A stretch of 51,567 bases of DNA from Planctomycetales bacterium. Lineage in GTDB: Bacteria > Planctomycetota > Planctomycetia > Isosphaerales > Isosphaeraceae. Of this stretch, positions 43,731-51,264 are shown piece by piece. The stretch lies in assembly GCA_027452145.1 (NCBI GenBank), contig DAIDHB010000552.1, positions 1 through 51,567 on the forward strand. Reading direction: 5' to 3'. The first letter of the stretch is position 1; each line of letters begins with the position of its first letter. The notes under the pieces are model-generated. The model ran no database searches and was not told the DNA's origin. It saw only the letters and a list, made by a program, of their open reading frames with translations. Position numbers and translations under genes: made by a program.

Positions 43731-45326
43731 TCAGCCGGCGTCGCGCACCTCGACCTTGGGGAACAGCGGCGCCGGCTTGCCGGCCGACAGCGGCGCGGTG
43801 ACGCGCAGCCCGGCCTGGTTGAGCGGCGTCAGGGCATCCGCATAGCGCACGCGGTCCCACGGCGTCGTCTCGTCGAAGTTGAAGGCCCGGTAGTACGCTT
43901 CCGCCGTCCGCGGCAGGAACGGCTTGATCAGGATCGCGGCGGCCCGCATCCAGTCGGCCAGGTTGACCAGCACGGCGCGGCACGCCTCGGGATCAGTCTT
44001 CGCCAGCTTGAAGGGCTTCGTCTCGTCGATGAAGCGCTGACCCGGCTCGATGACCTCGCGCCAGATCCGCTGCAAGGCGACGTTGTACTCGAAGCCGGCG
44101 ACCTGCTCGCGGACCGATGTCACGAGCGCCGCGAAGTCGATCCCCTTGCGCCACTGGGTCGCGTCGACCGGATCGCCATCGAGCCGCCCCTCGAGATACT
44201 TCGCCCACATCGTGAGCGTGCGGCTGTAATTATTGCCGAGCTTGTCGGCCAGGTCGGCGTTGTACACCGACGCGAACCGCTCGAACGAGAACTCGCCGTC
44301 GCCGCCGAACGGGCACTGGCTCATGAAGTAATAGCGGAACGCCTCCGCCGAGAACTTCTCGACCAGCTCCATCGGCTCGACCACGTTGCCCAGGCTCTTG
44401 CTGAGCTTCTGGACCTCGCCCGTCTCCTCGTTCTTGCGATAGACGAAGCCGTGCCCGAACACCCGGCGCGGCAGCGGCAGGCCGGCCGACATCAGCATCG
44501 CCGGCCAGAGGGCGCAGTGGAACCGCGTGATGTCCTTGCCGATGACGTGCACGTCCGCCGGCCAGAGGCGGGCGAATCGTTCGTCGTCGGCGCCGTAGCC
44601 GATCCCGGTGATGTAGTTGAGCAGGGCGTCGAACCAGACGTAGATCGTCTGCTCGGGGTCGAAGGGCGTCTTGATGCCCCACGCGAAGCCCTTGCGCGTG
44701 ATGGCGACGTCCTTCAGCTCGGACTCGACCAGGCTGAGGATCTCGTTCCGCCGGCTCTCGGGCTGGATGAATTCGGGGTGCGCGGCGTAGTGCTCCAGCA
44801 ACCGCTCGCGGTAGGCCGAGAGCCGGAAGTAGTAGTTATCCTCCTCGACCCAGCTCAGCGGCGTATTCGGATGGTTGGGGCACTTGCCGCCCCCCTCGGC
44901 GACCTCCTTCTCGGTCTTGAACGCCTCGCAGCCGGTGCAGTAATGGCCGGCGTACTTCCCCTTGTAGATGTCGCCCGCGTCGAACACGGCCTGGATGAAC
45001 CTCCGGCAGCCGACGTGGTGGCGCTCCTCGCTCGTCTGGATGAAGTCGTCGAACGAGATTTCGAGCGCGCGCCAGACGTCCTGGAACTGGCGGGCCATGT
45101 CGTCGACGTAGGCCCGCGGCTCGATTCCCATCTCGCGGGCGCGCTGGGGGACCTTGATGGTGTTCTCGTCGTTGCCCATCAGCAGGTGGACCGAGGCGCC
45201 TTCCATGCGGCGGAAGCGGGCCTGGACGTCGGCGCCGATCTTCTCGAAGGCGGTGCCGATGTGCGGGCGGCTGTTGGGGTAGTCGATGGCCGTCGTGATG
45301 TAGTAGCGATCCCCTGAGTCAGTCAT
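43731..45326 (-). CDS. metG: Methionyl-tRNA synthetase
   Basis: 531 residues from ATG 45326, with AGGA upstream. The open frame extends to 45404, but that part is encoded by palindromic repeats and is not protein-like. Class I features: HIGH-type PHIGTA at 21-26, the zinc-type insertion with Cys130, Cys133, Cys149 and His152, and the KMSKS loop as KLSKS (307-311). The anticodon-binding helical domain follows (MWAKYLEGRL, DETKPFKLAK). Conserved family segments such as YVWFDALLNYITG, VIGKDITRFHCALWPAML and GHGFVYRK are present. It lacks the C-terminal dimerisation/tRNA-binding domain of the E. coli enzyme, so it is the short form. Confidence 0.95.
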   Translation of the reverse strand: MTDSGDRYYITTAIDYPNSRPHIGTAFEKIGADVQARFRRMEGASVHLLMGNDENTIKVPQRAREMGIEPRAYVDDMARQFQDVWRALEISFDDFIQTSEERHHVGCRRFIQAVFDAGDIYKGKYAGHYCTGCEAFKTEKEVAEGGGKCPNHPNTPLSWVEEDNYYFRLSAYRERLLEHYAAHPEFIQPESRRNEILSLVESELKDVAITRKGFAWGIKTPFDPEQTIYVWFDALLNYITGIGYGADDERFARLWPADVHVIGKDITRFHCALWPAMLMSAGLPLPRRVFGHGFVYRKNEETGEVQKLSKSLGNVVEPMELVEKFSAEAFRYYFMSQCPFGGDGEFSFERFASVYNADLADKLGNNYSRTLTMWAKYLEGRLDGDPVDATQWRKGIDFAALVTSVREQVAGFEYNVALQRIWREVIEPGQRFIDETKPFKLAKTDPEACRAVLVNLADWMRAAAILIKPFLPRTAEAYYRAFNFDETTPWDRVRYADALTPLNQAGLRVTAPLSAGKPAPLFPKVEVRDAG

Positions 45327-45342
45327 CCCCATCCTCGCGTCC

Positions 45343-45459
45343 GTCAGGCTTTCCAGCCTGACGCTCTTCAAGTAGGTCGGGCTTTCTTGCCCGACGCTCA
45401 TCAAGTAGGTCGGGCATTCTTGCCCGACGCCCAGGCCTCGTCAGGCCGGGAAGCCTGAC
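45343..45459. repeat. Array of four REP-like palindromes in the metG leader
   Basis: Four short hairpin units: GTCAGGC/GCCTGAC at 45343-45362, GTCGGGC/GCCCGAC at 45376-45395 and 45409-45428, and GTCAGGC/GCCTGAC at 45440-45459, each with a 6-nt loop, separated by AAGTAG-type spacers. The same GTCAGGC/GCCTGAC unit recurs at 51028-51182. They lie in the metG 5' leader and the first ends about 16 bases upstream of the start codon. A more degenerate CCGCCT/AGGCGG palindrome follows near 45468-45490. Confidence 0.85.
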
Positions 45460-45639
45460 CTACCTTCATGCCGCCTTGCCTCGCCAGGCGGAAACCCAAC
45501 CGACCTTCAGTCACGCCCGCGATTCCGGCGGTTCGCCCGCCGGCCGATGGCGGCCCATTCCATCACCCTACCATAAGAGCCGGGCGTCGGATGAGGAAGA
45601 CGCGATTGACCAGACCCGACCCGACCCGGCTGTCTGGCC

Positions 45640-46236
45640 TCAGCGGGCGCGGCGGCGGGTCCAGACGACGGCCCAGGCGGCCATCCCGGCCGCGATCAGC
45701 ATGGTGCCGGGCTCGGGCGTCGGTGTGGGGATCAGGATCTGCGGCTCGGTGGGCGGGGGTGTTGGCGAGGACCCGCCGGTGGTGGGCGTCCCGCCGGTGG
45801 TGGGCGGCGTCGGGATCACCAGGGGCGGCGACGGAATCCTCGCGTGCCGGGCGTGCCGCAGCGCGGTGACGAATTCCGGATGGTAGCGGTTGAACCGCGC
45901 CGGATCGAGGTGCTGCCTCCAGAGCAAGAACGCGACCAGCGGGTCGCCGGCGCCCTTGCCGGAATCGAGCGCCTGCCAGATCGCCCGGAACAACGCCGGC
46001 GTCACCGGCGGATGCTCGGTCGTGGCCCATGCCCTCGGGCCGCCGTTCAGGTAGCCCGACCACTGCGCCCGTGTCCGGGCCTCGGCCTCGGCCAGGCTCC
46101 GGCTGGGATGCTGGTGGATCGCCGAGGCCCTCGCCACGCCGACGGCCGCCGACATCGCGAGCGCGACCCCGGTCAGCCCGAGGGCCAATGCACGCCTCAT
46201 CCCAGAACCACGCGGATTTCGCACGATTCCCTTCAT
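45640..46236 (-). CDS. PEP-CTERM sorting-domain protein
   Basis: 198 residues from ATG 46236 (an ATG at 46200 is an alternative, and neither has a strong ribosome site). Signal-like segment ALALGLTGVALAMSAAVGVA at about 16-35. The middle is helical and Trp/Arg-containing (LFRAIWQALDSGKGAGDPL, FLLWRQHLDPARFNRYHP). A Pro/Thr-rich linker, PTPPTTGGTPTTGGSSPTPP, leads to the sorting signal PTPEPGT, the helix MLIAAGMAAWAVVW, and RRR at the end. Cut and anchored by an exosortase elsewhere in the genome. Function unknown. Confidence 0.85.
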   Translation of the reverse strand: MKGIVRNPRGSGMRRALALGLTGVALAMSAAVGVARASAIHQHPSRSLAEAEARTRAQWSGYLNGGPRAWATTEHPPVTPALFRAIWQALDSGKGAGDPLVAFLLWRQHLDPARFNRYHPEFVTALRHARHARIPSPPLVIPTPPTTGGTPTTGGSSPTPPPTEPQILIPTPTPEPGTMLIAAGMAAWAVVWTRRRAR

Positions 46237-46633
46237 GGGTCACCCACTTTATCAGGACGCGGGATAGGAGGCGTCAGCGGGCCCGTCAACCGGACCAGCC
46301 TCGCGTTTCCCGCCTTCATTCATCGGATGTGCGAGGGAGAAAGGGCGAAGGGATTATGACGAGAATCGCGATTCTGTCCATCGGGAGTCGCCGACCGAGT
46401 CAGGATGCGCAGTCCTGGCGGACGTTTTCGCCGGCATCGGGCCGCAGCCGGTGGGCGATGGCGCCCGAGGCCGGTCCGCCCCGGGCTCCTGCGGACGTTG
46501 AAGGGGCGTACCGGGGCGGTTATCTTGACGGGATGGAGCCGGTCGGCGGCCCGCTCAAGGTCTTCGCCGGCCGTGCGATCGCGAATGCGACGATGAGAGC
46601 CCGGAAGGAAGCTTCCCGCAGGAGATTCGACCC
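46237..46633. other. Intergenic region between a PEP-CTERM gene and the aldehyde dehydrogenase
   Basis: 397 bases between divergent genes. An open frame from the ATG at 46359 runs into the start of the dehydrogenase gene, but its product looks like random Arg/Pro/Ala-rich translation and is not called. I see no clear promoter, terminator or repeat. Confidence 0.4.
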
Positions 46634-48097
46634 ATGGCGACGGCGGTTGCGTCCGAGTTGAACGGCCAGATGTACATCGACGGCGCCTGGTGCGATGCCC
46701 GCGATGGTCGGAAGATCGAGGTGACCAACCCGGCGGACGAGAGCGTCGTGGCGGAGGTCGCGTACGGCGGCCGGGCCGACGCCGATCGCGCCGTCGAGGC
46801 GGCCGCGCGGGCGTTCCCGGCCTGGCGGGCGACGTCGGTGCAGGACCGGGCGAAGATCCTGAAGAAGACCGCCGACCTGATGCGCGACCGGGCCGACCGG
46901 ATCGCCCGGACCCTGACCTCCGAGCAGGGCAAGCCGCTGCTCGAGGCGAAGACCGAGGTCCTGCACGCGGCCGACACGTTCGAGTGGTTCGCCGAGGAAG
47001 GCAAGCGCGCCTACGGCCGGATCATCCCCGCGTGGAACGTGACCAAGCGGCACTACGCGATCTCGCACCCGATCGGCGTGGTGGGCTCGATCACGCCCTG
47101 GAACTTTCCGGCCGCCTTGCCGAGCCGCAAGATCGCCCCGGCGCTGGCCGTGGGCTGCACGGTCGTCAGCCGCCCGGCCGACCAGACCCCCCTGACGTTG
47201 ATCCAGATGTTCGAGTGCCTGGCCGACGCGGGGCTGCCGCCGGGCGTGGCGAACCTGGTGATCGCCGAGGCCGTTCCCTTCGCCGATGCCCTGTTCGAGC
47301 ACCCGGCGGTGCGGAAGATCAGCTTCACCGGGTCCACCCGCGTCGGCAAGGAGCTGATCGGCCGCTCGGCCGACCAGGTGAAGCGGCTGAGCCTGGAGCT
47401 CGGCGGGCATGCCCCGCTGATCGTCTTCCCGGATGCCGACGTCCAGCAGGTTGCCCAGGCCGCGGTGATCGGCAAGTTCCGCAACAACGGGCAGGTGTGT
47501 ATCGCCCCGTCGCGGTTCTACATCCACGAGAAGATCGCCGGCGATTTCACGGATGCCGCGGTCGAGCTGGCGCGGAACCTCAAGGTCGGCAACGGGCTGG
47601 AGGCGGGCATCCAGGTCGGGCCGATGATCGAGGCCCGGGCGCTCGACAAGACCTCGGCCCTGGTCGAGGACGCGCGCTCGAAGGGGGGCAAGATCCTCAC
47701 CGGCGGCGGCAAGTCGAGCCGGTTCGACAAGGGCTACTGGTTCGAGCCGACGGTGATCCGCGAGGTGAACGGCGAGATGAAGATCATGACCGAGGAGCCA
47801 TTTGCCCCGGTGATGCCGCTACTGGATTTCTCGAAGATCGACGACGTGATCGCCGCGGCCAATAACACGCCCTATGGCCTGGCGGCGTATGTCTTCACGA
47901 ATGACCTGACGGTCGCTACACGGATGGCCGAGGGGCTCGAGGCTGGCATCATCGGCATCAACGACCCCGTCCCGGCCACGCCCCAGTGCCCGTTCGGCGG
48001 CATGAAGGAATCGGGCCTCGGTCGCGAGCTGGGAATCGAGGGGCTCGAGGCATACCTGGAGACCAAGTACGTCTCGGTCGGGCTGCGGCAGGGTTGA
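46634..48097 (+). CDS. NAD(P)-dependent aldehyde dehydrogenase, succinate-semialdehyde dehydrogenase type
   Basis: 487 residues with AGGAGA upstream of ATG 46634. The fold's catalytic residues are intact: Asn157 (TPWNFP), Glu255 (LELGGHAP) and Cys289 (NNGQVCIAP). The cofactor motif GFTGSTRVGKEL appears as SFTGSTRVGKEL near 230-241. The end, CPFGGMKESGLGRELGIEGLEAYLETKYV, is close to GabD-type enzymes, which oxidise succinate semialdehyde to succinate. The cofactor-ribose Lys normally seen in KPAEQTPL is Arg180 here (RPADQTPL). Substrate assignment from sequence alone is not firm. The Uma2 gene starts 27 bases downstream on the same strand. Confidence 0.88.
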   Translation: MATAVASELNGQMYIDGAWCDARDGRKIEVTNPADESVVAEVAYGGRADADRAVEAAARAFPAWRATSVQDRAKILKKTADLMRDRADRIARTLTSEQGKPLLEAKTEVLHAADTFEWFAEEGKRAYGRIIPAWNVTKRHYAISHPIGVVGSITPWNFPAALPSRKIAPALAVGCTVVSRPADQTPLTLIQMFECLADAGLPPGVANLVIAEAVPFADALFEHPAVRKISFTGSTRVGKELIGRSADQVKRLSLELGGHAPLIVFPDADVQQVAQAAVIGKFRNNGQVCIAPSRFYIHEKIAGDFTDAAVELARNLKVGNGLEAGIQVGPMIEARALDKTSALVEDARSKGGKILTGGGKSSRFDKGYWFEPTVIREVNGEMKIMTEEPFAPVMPLLDFSKIDDVIAAANNTPYGLAAYVFTNDLTVATRMAEGLEAGIIGINDPVPATPQCPFGGMKESGLGRELGIEGLEAYLETKYVSVGLRQG

Positions 48098-48124
48098 TTG
48101 TCCAGCACCGAGGAGAAGCCGACG

Positions 48125-48748
48125 ATGAGCACGACCACCGAGGCCCCTGCCCGGCTGCACCTCCAGGGCGTGGAGATGTCCGTCGAGGAGTTCCTCGCAC
48201 TCCCGGACGACGGCGTCCACCGCGAATTGATCCGCGGGACGGTGCGGGAGTTTCAGAGCGATGACGAGGAGCCAACGAGGAGCCCCTGCGTGACGGTACG
48301 GAATCGTATTCACAGCCGCGTTGTGATCCGCATCGGACAATCGCTCGCCAACTGGATGGATACGCGACCGGAGCCGCGAGGCGAGGTCGTCGGCGGTGAA
48401 GTGGGCTTCCGCCTCAAGGGAACACCGGAATCCCTCGTCGGGATCGACGTGGCGGTCGCATCGGCCGAGCAGGTAGCGATGCTCGGTCCGGAAGAGAGGA
48501 TCTACAATGGTCCTCCGCTCCTGGCCGTCGAGGTGCTGTCTCCCTCCGACACGCACCAGGATCTCGTCGACACGGTGACGGGCTACCTGGAGGTCGGCAC
48601 CGTCGTCTGGATCGTCGATCCCGACCTGAAGGTGGTGACGATCTACCAACCCGACTGCGAACCTCGAATGGTGACAGCACGCGACGAGATCAAGGATGAA
48701 CCATACCTGCCAGGGTTCCAGGCGAGCGTCGCCCGCTTCTTTCAGTGA
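48125..48748 (+). CDS. Uma2 family endonuclease (DUF820)
   Basis: 207 residues from ATG 48125, with AGGAGAAG upstream. Marks of the family: MSVEEFLALPDDGVHRELIRGTV near the N-terminus, VVGGEVGFRL, then GIDVAVAS and LLAVEVLSPSD, which carry the acidic residues of the PD-(D/E)XK nuclease fold, and GYLEVGTVVWIVDPDLKVVTIY at the end. Uma2 proteins are multicopy in cyanobacteria and planctomycetes, often near mobile DNA, and their biological role is not settled. It is 27 bases downstream of the aldehyde dehydrogenase, likely chance cotranscription. Confidence 0.88.
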   Translation: MSTTTEAPARLHLQGVEMSVEEFLALPDDGVHRELIRGTVREFQSDDEEPTRSPCVTVRNRIHSRVVIRIGQSLANWMDTRPEPRGEVVGGEVGFRLKGTPESLVGIDVAVASAEQVAMLGPEERIYNGPPLLAVEVLSPSDTHQDLVDTVTGYLEVGTVVWIVDPDLKVVTIYQPDCEPRMVTARDEIKDEPYLPGFQASVARFFQ

Positions 48749-48845
48749 ACGGACCAGGAGGTCGATCGTCGTCGCTGGCCCTCACGAAATGGGGACGGAC
48801 TCCGAGTTCTCGACGAGTGTGTCCCCTTTTATGAGTCGGAATTGC

Positions 48846-48924
48846 ACCACGAATGACACGACGAGCACGAATGGGAGGGAGGCCTCGCCCGATTTTCATT
48901 CGTGCTATTCGTGCCATTCGTGGT
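48846..48924. repeat. 28-bp near-perfect inverted repeat built from CACGAAT units
   Basis: The arms at 48846-48873 and 48897-48924 each start or end with ACCACGAATG/CATTCGTGGT and match with three mismatches over 28 bp, around a 23-nt loop. Each arm itself repeats the unit CACGAAT or CACGA. It lies between the convergent ends of the Uma2 gene and ispG. There is no T-run, so terminator function is uncertain. It looks like a small dispersed palindromic element. Confidence 0.75.
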
Positions 48925-48974
48925 GAATGTTCGGCTTCTCGTCGAGGTCCGGAGAGCCTCGCCAAATTGCAGCC

Positions 48975-50144
48975 TCAGGACACCACCGGCAGCGCCATCT
49001 TCTCCTGCCGCTGCTTCTCCTTGGCGGTGTAGGAGGCCAGGGGCACGGTCTCCTCGTGGAACCGCTCGACCTCCTCGAGCAGGGCCTGGACCATCTCGTG
49101 CTCCTTGACGTGGCGGATCGGCACGCCGCGCTTGAAGATCACGCCCTTGCCCGAGCCCGCGGCGATGCCCAGGTCGGCCTCCTTGGCCTCGCCGAAGCCA
49201 TTGACCAGGCAGCCGAGGATGCTGATCCTTAACGGGTTCTTGAGCCCCTTCATCTTCCCCTCGACCTCGGCGACGATCCGTTCGAGGTCGATATCCAGCC
49301 GGCCGCAGGTCGGGCAGGCGACGACCTCGGGCTGGGTGACGCGGCGGTCGCAGGCACGCAGGATGTCGAAGCCCGCCGCGATCTCGGGCACGGGGTCGCC
49401 TAGCAAGGACACGCGGATCGTGTCGCCGATGCCGCGGAGCAAAATCGAGCCAATCCCCGCGGCGCTCTTGAGCGTGCCATACTCGCGCGAGCCGGCCTCG
49501 GTGATCCCGACGTGCGTCGGATAGTCGCTCTGCGCGGCGTACTGGGTATAGCACTCGACCGCGGTCGGCACGTGGCTGGCCTTGAGGCTGACGATCATCA
49601 GCCGGTAGCCCAGCGACTCGGCGGTCTCAATATGCCGCAGGGCGCTCTCGACCATCGCCTCGGGGCACGGGAAGCCGTACTTGTCGATCAGATCCTTCTC
49701 GAGACTCCCCGAGTTGACGCCGATCCGCATCGGGATGCCCTTGTCGCGGGCCTTGCGCACGACCTCCTTGAACCGCTCCTCGCCGCCGATATTGCCGGGA
49801 TTGATCCGGATCTTGTCCACGGCCGGCCGGCCCGACGGGGTCACGGCATCCAGGCACGCCAGCGCCATCCGGTAATCGAAATGGATATCCGCGATGAGCG
49901 GGATCTTGATCCGGTCGCGGATCAGCTTGACCCCCTCGACGTCGTCCTTCTTGGGGACGGTGACGCGGACGATCTCGCAGCCTGCCTCCTCGAGGCGATG
50001 GATCTGCTCGAGGGTCGCCTCGACGTCGAACGTGTTGGTCGTCGTCATCGACTGGACCCAGATCGGCTGCTCGCCGCCGACGATATGGTCTCCGACCCCC
50101 ACCTCGCGCGTCCTGTGCCGCCGGACCGTCGTCGAGTACGCCAT
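48975..50144 (-). CDS. ispG: 4-hydroxy-3-methylbut-2-enyl-diphosphate synthase IspG
   Basis: 389 residues from ATG 50144 (an upstream TTG at 50180 is less likely). Reduces methylerythritol cyclodiphosphate to HMBPP in the MEP isoprenoid pathway, using a [4Fe-4S] cluster. The three cluster cysteines are Cys277 and Cys280 (ACPTCGR) and Cys312 (ILGCLVNGFGEA), with the conserved Glu319 completing the site. The TIM-barrel part has QSMTTTNTFD, IADIHFDYRMA, KIRINPGNIG and RIGVNSGSL. Length is that of the short bacterial form, without the inserted domain of plants and Chlamydia. Confidence 0.95.
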   Translation of the reverse strand: MAYSTTVRRHRTREVGVGDHIVGGEQPIWVQSMTTTNTFDVEATLEQIHRLEEAGCEIVRVTVPKKDDVEGVKLIRDRIKIPLIADIHFDYRMALACLDAVTPSGRPAVDKIRINPGNIGGEERFKEVVRKARDKGIPMRIGVNSGSLEKDLIDKYGFPCPEAMVESALRHIETAESLGYRLMIVSLKASHVPTAVECYTQYAAQSDYPTHVGITEAGSREYGTLKSAAGIGSILLRGIGDTIRVSLLGDPVPEIAAGFDILRACDRRVTQPEVVACPTCGRLDIDLERIVAEVEGKMKGLKNPLRISILGCLVNGFGEAKEADLGIAAGSGKGVIFKRGVPIRHVKEHEMVQALLEEVERFHEETVPLASYTAKEKQRQEKMALPVVS

Positions 50145-50318
50145 GGCCTGGTCGTCCGTCCTGAAGTAGTGCTGAACCAACCGTTTGCGCCCATTCTACT
50201 TGCGCCGATCACATGCCGTTATCGTAATCAAACGCCCCCAGGGGGTCAAGGTGAGCGGCGAGGATGCGACTCCCGGGCCGCGGGCTTGTGAGGTAAAATC
50301 ACTGCTCTACCGCGCTGA

Positions 50319-50672
50319 GTGGCCCACGATCCACTGCGATTGCCCTGGGGCGGGAAGGATCTGTATGTTGACCTCGGAGCCGAACAACTCCTGGCCGCCG
50401 AGAAGGAGCAGCGGCGAATCGCGGTGGAGGTCAAGCGCTTTCTCGGGAGATCCCAGGTCGACGATCTGGAAAAGGCGCTCGGTCAATTCGTTCTCTACCG
50501 TGCGGTCCTCGCCGTGAAGGAGCCCGGCCGGACCCTTTTCCTTGCGGTCCCTGACCCGGTCCTGCAAGACCTGTTCGATGAACCCATTGGCCAGCTTCTC
50601 GTGAAGGACCAGGCGCTTCACCTGATGGGATACGACCCCGAACAAGAGGAGCTCACGCGATGGATTCCCTAG
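50319..50672 (+). pseudogene. xisH: XisH-family protein, N-terminus disrupted by frameshift
   Basis: From GTG 50319 the frame gives 117 residues that match XisH from its 'THDPLRLPWGGKDLYVDLGAE' region to the end: LAAEKEQRRIAVEVKRF, LGQFVLYRAVL and the end ELTRWIP. XisH proteins are near 138 residues, so about 20 are missing. A TGA sits directly before the GTG, and there is no ribosome site. The missing part appears in another frame just upstream (EVKSLLYRAEW, about 50290-50319), where the family has 'E.VK.aL...GW'. A loss of several bases after the TGG codon would explain this. Probably inactive, although translation from the GTG cannot be excluded. XisH is named for the fdxN excision factors of cyanobacteria. 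Its nuclease-like fold is inferred from family knowledge. Confidence 0.7.
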
Positions 50673-50998
50673 AGGATGTCCGCTCGATCATCGAGTCGAT
50701 CCTGATCGAATACACCAGGATTCCGTATGCGTACGGCGAGATCCAGACGGAGCCCATCTTCGATCGGGCCCACGACCGCTACCTCCTGATGAACGTGGGC
50801 TGGGACAGCAAGAAGCGTGTGCATGGCTGCCTGGTCCACATCGATATCATCGACGGCAAGCTCTGGATTCAGCGCGACGGGCTGGAGCATGGCGTCGCCA
50901 CGGATCTGATCGAGGCGGGAATTCCCACGGATCGGATCGTCCTGGCGTTCAAGCCGATCGAGATGCGTCGCTACATCACCGACTACGCCGTCACCTGA
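50660..50998 (+). CDS. xisI: XisI-family protein
   Basis: 112 residues from ATG 50660, overlapping the end of xisH by 13 bases, with AGAGGAG upstream. Matches XisI throughout: IEYTRIPYAYGEIQTEPIFD, RYLLMNVGWDSKKRVHGC, HIDIIDGKLWIQRDGLEHG, and the end FKPIEMRRYITDYAV. XisH and XisI genes nearly always occur as pairs. They were named from excision of the fdxN element in Anabaena, but most pairs lie outside such elements and their role is unknown. No recombinase gene is adjacent. Confidence 0.88.
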   Translation: MDSLEDVRSIIESILIEYTRIPYAYGEIQTEPIFDRAHDRYLLMNVGWDSKKRVHGCLVHIDIIDGKLWIQRDGLEHGVATDLIEAGIPTDRIVLAFKPIEMRRYITDYAVT

Positions 50999-51020
50999 GA
51001 ACCCATATTACGACGGCATG

Positions 51021-51186
51021 AAAGTACGTCAGGCTTTCAGCCTGACCCGGGTCCGGACCGGTCCGAAGTAGGTCAGGCTTTCCAGCCTGACGCGGGTCCG
51101 AACCGGTCCGAAGTAGGTCAGGCTTTCCAGCCTGACCCGGGTCCGAACCGAGTTCCGGCGAAGTCAGGCTGGAAAGCCTGACCTAC
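51021..51186. repeat. REP-like palindrome array with ~45-bp period
   Basis: Four units of the GTCAGGC/GCCTGAC hairpin start at 51028, 51072, 51117 and 51163. The first has a 5-nt loop and the others 6 nt. The last is in inverted orientation (loop TGGAAA instead of TTTCCA). The spacers, of the type GGGTCCGAACCGGTCCGAAGTAG, are repeated as well. The array lies between xisI and the end of the convergent PEP-CTERM gene. It is the same family as the array in the metG leader. Confidence 0.9.
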
Positions 51187-51264
51187 ATAAGAATCGTCCT
51201 TGTCGGGAGTTAGTATCGGCTGGTGCCGGCCTACGGGTCATGTTGTCCCGCCCGGCCCGGCCGG

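Noticed and set aside
45333..45404. N-terminal extension of metG to 45404
   Set aside because: These codons are the REP hairpins. The protein aligns from MTDSGDRYYITTAIDYPN, and a Shine-Dalgarno lies just before 45326.
46359..46661. Small open frame before the aldehyde dehydrogenase
   Set aside because: It overlaps the real gene start, and its product is Arg/Pro/Ala-rich with no pattern.
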